From Desulfovibrio sp. (GTDB lineage: Bacteria; Desulfobacterota; Desulfovibrionia; Desulfovibrionales; Desulfovibrionaceae): a stretch of 64,000 bases of DNA. Of the stretch, positions 60,308-64,000 are shown one piece after another. Under the pieces are notes generated by a model that was not told the origin of the DNA, ran no database searches, and was given only the letters and a program-made list of their open reading frames with translations. Location of the stretch: positions 28,587 through 92,586 of the forward strand of contig JAFXOX010000014.1 in NCBI GenBank assembly GCA_017528345.1. The letters run 5' to 3'. How positions within the stretch are numbered: position 1 is the stretch's first letter; each line of letters starts with the position of its first letter. The position numbers and the translations under genes are program-made.

Positions 60308-61026
60308 ATGCGTTATGCCAAAAATGCGTCGCAGTACGATTTTCCGGAGTATGTCGGTAAGCCAAGATGGTATTGCCTTGCGAGCTCACCCCGCACAGGA
60401 AGTTCCCTGTGCGCCGAATATTTCGAGTACACAGGTCTTGCCGGCAGACCTCTCGAGTATTTTCATCCCAAATACCAGGAAGATTTCAGCAGTCGCTGGG
60501 CATTTGGCGATAAAAAAAACTATATTTGTCTCCTTGAACGCTGGCGAACATCCCCCAATGGTGTTTTTGGCGTGAAGTGCCACTTTGATCAGTTCATGGA
60601 TTTTCAGACTTTTGTGCCAGATATCTGGTCATCTATCGCAAGAATCTCCTGCGTCAGGCGATTTCCTATTTTAAAAGCCTGGTTTCCCAGCAATGGACCG
60701 CTTTCGACAAAGCTGCCTGCCAGTTGCGGGAGGAGGACTATGATGGGCAAACCCTGCTGCAGCTTGTGCAATATTGTCAGCAATTGCATAAGGCCTGGAA
60801 CGTCTTTCTGAAGCAAAAGGCTTTACCGTCACTTTCCATAGCCTATGAGGACCTGTGCCTGGATCGGCAGGCAGTTTTACAGAAATGTGCCGACTTTCTC
60901 GAACTTGACTTTTCCTCAGCCTATGCCTGGCAGCCTTCACTCAAGGTGCAAGCTGACGAACTTTCCGAGTTCTACTACCGACGTCTGCTTAAGGATGTGG
61001 CCAGAGTAGGACTTGATCTTGGATAA
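60308..61026 (+). pseudogene. Frameshifted Stf0-type sulfotransferase
   Basis: The first frame starts at 60308 after GAGGAG with the PAPS-loop SSPRTGSSLCAEYFEYTG and the GVFGVKCHFDQF segment. It breaks near 60620; the next frame continues YLVIYRKNLLRQAISYFKS and QALPSLSIAYEDLCLDRQAVLQKC to a stop at 61026. The whole product would be about 240 residues, a usual length for Stf0-type trehalose sulfotransferases. One single-base change could be a true mutation or a sequencing error. Confidence 0.82.
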
Positions 61027-61066
61027 ACGAACAGATCGGGTGTTTTCCGTATGTTAGGGAGGTTGT

Positions 61067-61453
61067 ATGGAGACAGCAAAGAAAGTGATTGCCACAAGTC
61101 AGGCTCCAGCCGCTGTGGGACCGTATTCGCAAGGTATTCAGGCCGGCAAAACTGTGTATCTTTCAGGGCAGCTGGGTCTGGATCCGGCAACAGGTAAACT
61201 CGCTGAAGGCGGGGTGGCGGCGCAGGCCAGGCAGAGTTTGAAGAATATTCAGGCCTTGCTGAGCGAAATTGGGGCCACGCCTGACAATGTGGTCAAAACC
61301 ACGGTATTTTTAGCCAATATTGAGGATTTCGCACAGGTCAACAGTGAGTATGCGGCGGTCTTTGCCAAGGATTGTCCTGCCCGTTCCTGTGTCGCCGTCA
61401 AAGCTTTGCCTTTGGGTGGGCTTGTGGAAATTGAGGCTGTGGTTGTTCTCTAG
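61067..61453 (+). CDS. ridA: RidA-family enamine/imine deaminase
   Basis: The 128-residue protein has the RidA pattern APAAVGPYSQGIQAGKTVYLSGQLG, with the conserved Arg in CPARSCVAVKALPLGG that binds substrate carboxylate, and the C-terminal VEIEAVVVL. It hydrolyses 2-aminoacrylate-like intermediates. GGGAGG lies upstream. A terminator follows at 61502-61523. Confidence 0.95.
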   Translation: METAKKVIATSQAPAAVGPYSQGIQAGKTVYLSGQLGLDPATGKLAEGGVAAQARQSLKNIQALLSEIGATPDNVVKTTVFLANIEDFAQVNSEYAAVFAKDCPARSCVAVKALPLGGLVEIEAVVVL

Positions 61454-61501
61454 ACTCCTCTCTTGGTGGCGTGAGGGGAGACCTGGAAAGCGGTAACGAA
61501 A

Positions 61502-61523
61502 AAGGCCGCCCGAAGGCGGCCTT
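61502..61523. terminator. Bidirectional terminator between ridA and the YjfB-like gene
   Basis: AAGGCCGCC/GGCGGCCTT form a 9-bp stem around a CGAA tetraloop. On both strands a short AT-rich run follows, so it can stop convergent transcripts. Confidence 0.75.
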
Positions 61524-61556
61524 ATTGTAACATGCTGCAGCAGCGCTGCAACGGTC

Positions 61557-61781
61557 TTAGACGACAGTACTGAGCTTGCTGCCGATACCCTGAGCGGCAA
61601 GACCAGTACTTCTGGCCATGTCCATACCCTGGGTGCCACCTGAGATAATCGAATTGACCATACTGCCCTGGAATTCCAGGGTTTCCTTGGCCAGACTAGC
61701 GCTGGTGGCTGCCTGTTGCATAGCAAGCTCTTGAGCCTGCATGCCTTGAGCCATACCGACAACTTCCATCATTCCGTCCAT
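61557..61781 (-). CDS. YjfB-like putative motility protein
   Basis: The 74-residue helical protein is rich in Met, Ala and Gln, with heptad-like patterns (MAQGMQAQELAMQQAATSA). This fits the short YjfB-type family found with flagellar genes, though function is unknown. A strong ribosome site (AAAGGAGG) precedes the ATG at 61781. A sigma-28-like promoter lies 40 nt upstream. Confidence 0.65.
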   Translation of the reverse strand: MDGMMEVVGMAQGMQAQELAMQQAATSASLAKETLEFQGSMVNSIISGGTQGMDMARSTGLAAQGIGSKLSTVV

Positions 61782-61820
61782 GGTTTCCTCCTTTGCCGCA
61801 TCCCTGCGGCTTTACTGCCT

Positions 61821-61847
61821 CAATCGGCCAAAACCATAAAAACTTAA
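61821..61847 (-). promoter_or_regulatory. Sigma-28 (FliA)-like promoter of the YjfB-like gene
   Basis: On the minus strand TTAA (61847-61844), 15 bp, then GCCGATTG (61828-61821) resemble the flagellar-sigma consensus TAAA-N15-GCCGATAA. The -10 match is six of eight and the -35 match three of four. Confidence 0.55.
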
Positions 61848-61849
61848 GG

Positions 61850-62302
61850 GTAGCTAAGAAATTTTTTTTGAGTCGGCCGTGCGTGCTGGCCTTTCACTGT
61901 CTTGCAGACGCAGCACGTAGCCTGCCCAGTCTTATAGTGCCTGGCTGTCGGGTAACACGTTTTCCTTGAGGATCAATCTTCTTCTTTGATGGACAACGTG
62001 GCACTGAGCTGCAGCCATGAAGGCTTTGTGTTTGGAAAAAACGTTGCTTGCGAGAGCACTGAACGTGATTTTGTTGGTCTTCATAATCGAGAACGTTGCC
62101 AAGACGCTGAGACGCGTTCTGTGTCTTTTACATTATATTGACAGATCTTTTTATGTCAAACGCTTCTTCTCTATGATCTTTGAATGTATAGTATATTTTA
62201 ATTTTATATTATTGAGAAAATATATTTTTACAAAAAAATTAAAGTATATATTTAGAGTAATATATATTAGAAAAGCTACATTGTAAATAGATGGAGGCTG
62301 TT
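61850..62302 (+). other. AT-rich intergenic region before the AT-rich tail
   Basis: About 450 bp with no convincing gene. A plus-strand frame at 62017-62286 encodes a Phe/Ile/Leu-rich 89-residue sequence with no recognisable features, in strongly AT-rich DNA, and is probably spurious. G+C falls sharply from about 62.1 kb onward. Confidence 0.5.
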
Positions 62303-62581
62303 GTGTCAAATGCTAACGGCTACTACATTGCTCCAAATAAAAGAGGTAGAAATATTAAGATAGTTATTGATGTGCCTATTACAGGTCAGTATAGCAAACT
62401 TTCTGCTATGGGTTGTAGTGGCACTGCTATTGTCAAGCAGGCTCTGATTGCTCGTTTTGTTAACGAAGAAGAGTGTAGTACATTTTTACGAGCATATGAA
62501 TTTTTTGAAAAGTATGGAAAGTTTGAAAAAATGCTTGAGGAATACGTGGAAAAACAAGGAAAATCTTTTGATGATATATAA
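62303..62581 (+). CDS. Small conserved-looking protein, unknown
   Basis: The 92-residue protein begins SNANGYYIAPNKRGRNIKIVID and ends in an acidic/aromatic helix (FLRAYEFFEKYGKFEKMLEEYVEKQ). The frame also opens at ATG 62291, but GTG 62303 has GGAGG 5 nt upstream, so it is preferred. AT-rich like the next gene. It resembles small DNA-binding proteins in size, but I do not recognise a family. Confidence 0.6.
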   Translation: MSNANGYYIAPNKRGRNIKIVIDVPITGQYSKLSAMGCSGTAIVKQALIARFVNEEECSTFLRAYEFFEKYGKFEKMLEEYVEKQGKSFDDI

Positions 62582-62686
62582 AAGCTATTATAATAAATAG
62601 CTTTACTTTGATGTTGATATTTTAAGTAGATTATTTATAAGAATAACAATTTTAGTATTATTTTTATTTAAACTTTTGGAACTATA

Positions 62687-63733
62687 ATGAATAAAATATC
62701 TAGAAATGCTCCTTGTCCTTGCGGAAGCGGAAAAAAATACAAACATTGTTGTGCTATTTTGGCTCAAAATGAAATTATTTTTAAAGAACGTATTGATACA
62801 TTATTAAATTCATTTACGTGGATTAGCAATAATTATCCAAAGTATATTGAAGAATGTGCGAAACTATTTTTCAATGTGCAAGATACTAGTAAACTTAGTA
62901 ATGTATATGAAAAATATGGCATGAATTCATTAATTTGTTTTAATGAGTTCATACTTTCTGATAATATTGTGTACGAAAATAATGGATACAATTTTCTTGA
63001 TAAAATTTTACATGATAATGCTATACCATTTACAGATAGTTGTTGTTTGTATATAGAATCTCTTAGACGTAGCCATTTGTCAATGTATGAGGTGCAGTAT
63101 ATAGATCGGTTTAAGTTTACAGTCAAAGATTTATTATACAATGATAGAAAAGAAGTAACAATTTGGCGACCAGAAGGACTTGATCTCTATCGATGGGAAA
63201 TTGTTGCTCTACGAGATCTTCAATTGCCAGAGATAGACGCTGGGTGTTGTGGGGGGTACCGTTTTGATAGAGAAGTAGCTGTAGATTTATGTAAAAAAAT
63301 TACAAAAGAGATTAAAAGAAATACAAAACTCAAGAATCCAGAAAATATCGATTTTTTAATTGATGGCGTCATTATCAATAATTGGTTTGCATCTGTAGCT
63401 AATGCACAGCAAGTTGAATATTCTGAAGATGTATCTGATGAAAAATTTACATTAACGATAGATACTTATGATGTAAGTGATTCTAAATATTTAAGCCAAC
63501 TTATTTCAAAAATGCCTTGGTTAAGATCTCTTAAAACAGAAAGTAGCTCTTCCTATATTTCTAAAAAATGGATACTTTTGCATGAAAAAGAAAACAATAA
63601 TTATGCAGCACCATTTTTTACAAGAATTTTTACGCATTTCTCTCTTGAAAATAATACTTTGATGCTTTCAAGTTTTTCAAAGAACTGTGCTGATAATGCC
63701 CGTAAAATCCTCAAACCTGATTCCGTGAGCTAA
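62687..63733 (+). CDS. SEC-C motif protein
   Basis: The 348-residue protein begins with a SEC-C zinc motif (NAPCPCGSGKKYKHCC, residues 7-22). The rest is Asn/Lys/Ile-rich with no recognisable domain and has a C-x-G cluster (DAGCCGGYRFD) near residue 185. SEC-C proteins often bind metal or act with SecA. The gene is strongly AT-rich, as is its surrounding (62.1-63.75 kb), which suggests recent acquisition. The remaining 267 bp to the window end hold no gene. Confidence 0.78.
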   Translation: MNKISRNAPCPCGSGKKYKHCCAILAQNEIIFKERIDTLLNSFTWISNNYPKYIEECAKLFFNVQDTSKLSNVYEKYGMNSLICFNEFILSDNIVYENNGYNFLDKILHDNAIPFTDSCCLYIESLRRSHLSMYEVQYIDRFKFTVKDLLYNDRKEVTIWRPEGLDLYRWEIVALRDLQLPEIDAGCCGGYRFDREVAVDLCKKITKEIKRNTKLKNPENIDFLIDGVIINNWFASVANAQQVEYSEDVSDEKFTLTIDTYDVSDSKYLSQLISKMPWLRSLKTESSSSYISKKWILLHEKENNNYAAPFFTRIFTHFSLENNTLMLSSFSKNCADNARKILKPDSVS

Positions 63734-64000
63734 TTGCCCAAAACGTCAGATTTCCACCTTCAAGGAATTTTTTTTAAAAATTTTTATGCTGTGAAGGGTG
63801 TTTTTTAGCTCTACATAGCGTCTACCGTTTGATTTACGGGACAAAAGAGGCTATTGACGAAAAATTAGTCGTCTCGACCACGTATTTTTCAAATTTTTGG
63901 CGCACTTCTCCTATAAAACCTTATTTTGAAGAAATTTTTCTACTATCTATACAATTTTACGAAAGTGTCATAGTAGGGACACTTCTTGCCGAATACGACC

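Noticed and set aside
62017..62286. An 89-residue hydrophobic ORF
   Set aside because: AT-rich, no start signal, no recognisable features; probably chance.
1..64000. CRISPR array
   Set aside because: No regularly spaced direct repeats of 20-40 bp were seen on either strand.

Overview
The window reads like the chromosome of an anaerobic or micro-oxic Desulfobacterota, most likely a Desulfovibrionaceae relative. The pointers are an oxygen-sensitive glycyl radical enzyme (GRE) with its activase, a selenocysteine-containing HesB/IscA-like protein, many sigma-54 and c-di-GMP signalling genes, and a Desulfovibrio-type gene repertoire. The genus cannot be fixed from sequence alone. Most of the window has balanced base composition, but several stretches are strikingly AT-rich: about 42.55-43.9 kb, 49.1-49.7 kb, 55.4-56.65 kb and 62.1-63.75 kb.

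Layout. (1) 0-8.6 kb: a catabolic locus on the minus strand. A sigma-54-type promoter (8544-8559) leads into a GRE, its radical-SAM activase and a small selenoprotein whose UGA codon and SECIS hairpin are visible. Further down come an APC-type permease, a TauE/SafE-type exporter and a PAS/AAA+ sigma-54 activator. The GRE has Ser where characterised lyases, dehydratases and decarboxylases of the superfamily carry Glu two residues after the active-site Cys, so its substrate is open. (2) 8.7-13.7 kb: a four-gene YbhGFSR-like ABC-2 efflux system. (3) 13.9-18.7 kb: an accessory island with an ArsR-type repressor, two paralogous radical-SAM proteins and a nitroreductase, bracketed by a decayed IS3-type transposase and a decayed IS200/IS605-type tnpB.

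(4) 18.7-31.8 kb: a housekeeping block on the minus strand: lipoprotein hydrolase, WcbI-like protein, small membrane protein, thermonuclease, rpoD, dnaG, a sigma-54 activator, a diguanylate cyclase, mutS2, rpsU (TTG start), a probable 6S RNA and an HU protein. An unexplained, highly structured non-coding stretch with a terminator separates rpsU from mutS2. (5) 32-37.7 kb: rsmA, an EF-G-like GTPase, endonuclease I, a broken AAA/PD-(D/E)XK gene and thpR. (6) 38-48.6 kb: a secreted protein with a duplicated Cys-rich motif, a SNF2 helicase/SWIM-protein pair, an AT-rich diguanylate cyclase and sbcDC.

(7) 48.6-56.8 kb: a signalling region with a zinc-ribbon membrane protein, an Hpt protein, a REC-GGDEF-EAL phosphodiesterase, a chemoreceptor and a Cache-GGDEF cyclase. 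(8) 56.9-64 kb: a polysaccharide deacetylase, a P1B-like metal ATPase with atypical metal motifs, a frameshifted Stf0 sulfotransferase, ridA, a YjfB-like motility gene behind a sigma-28-like promoter, and an AT-rich tail with a SEC-C protein.

The most notable discovery is the in-frame UGA gene at 4723-5022: its open frame resumes after the UGA, and a 7-bp hairpin with a GGUCU loop lies 11 nt downstream. It was read here directly on the minus strand and sits 23 nt behind the GRE activase.
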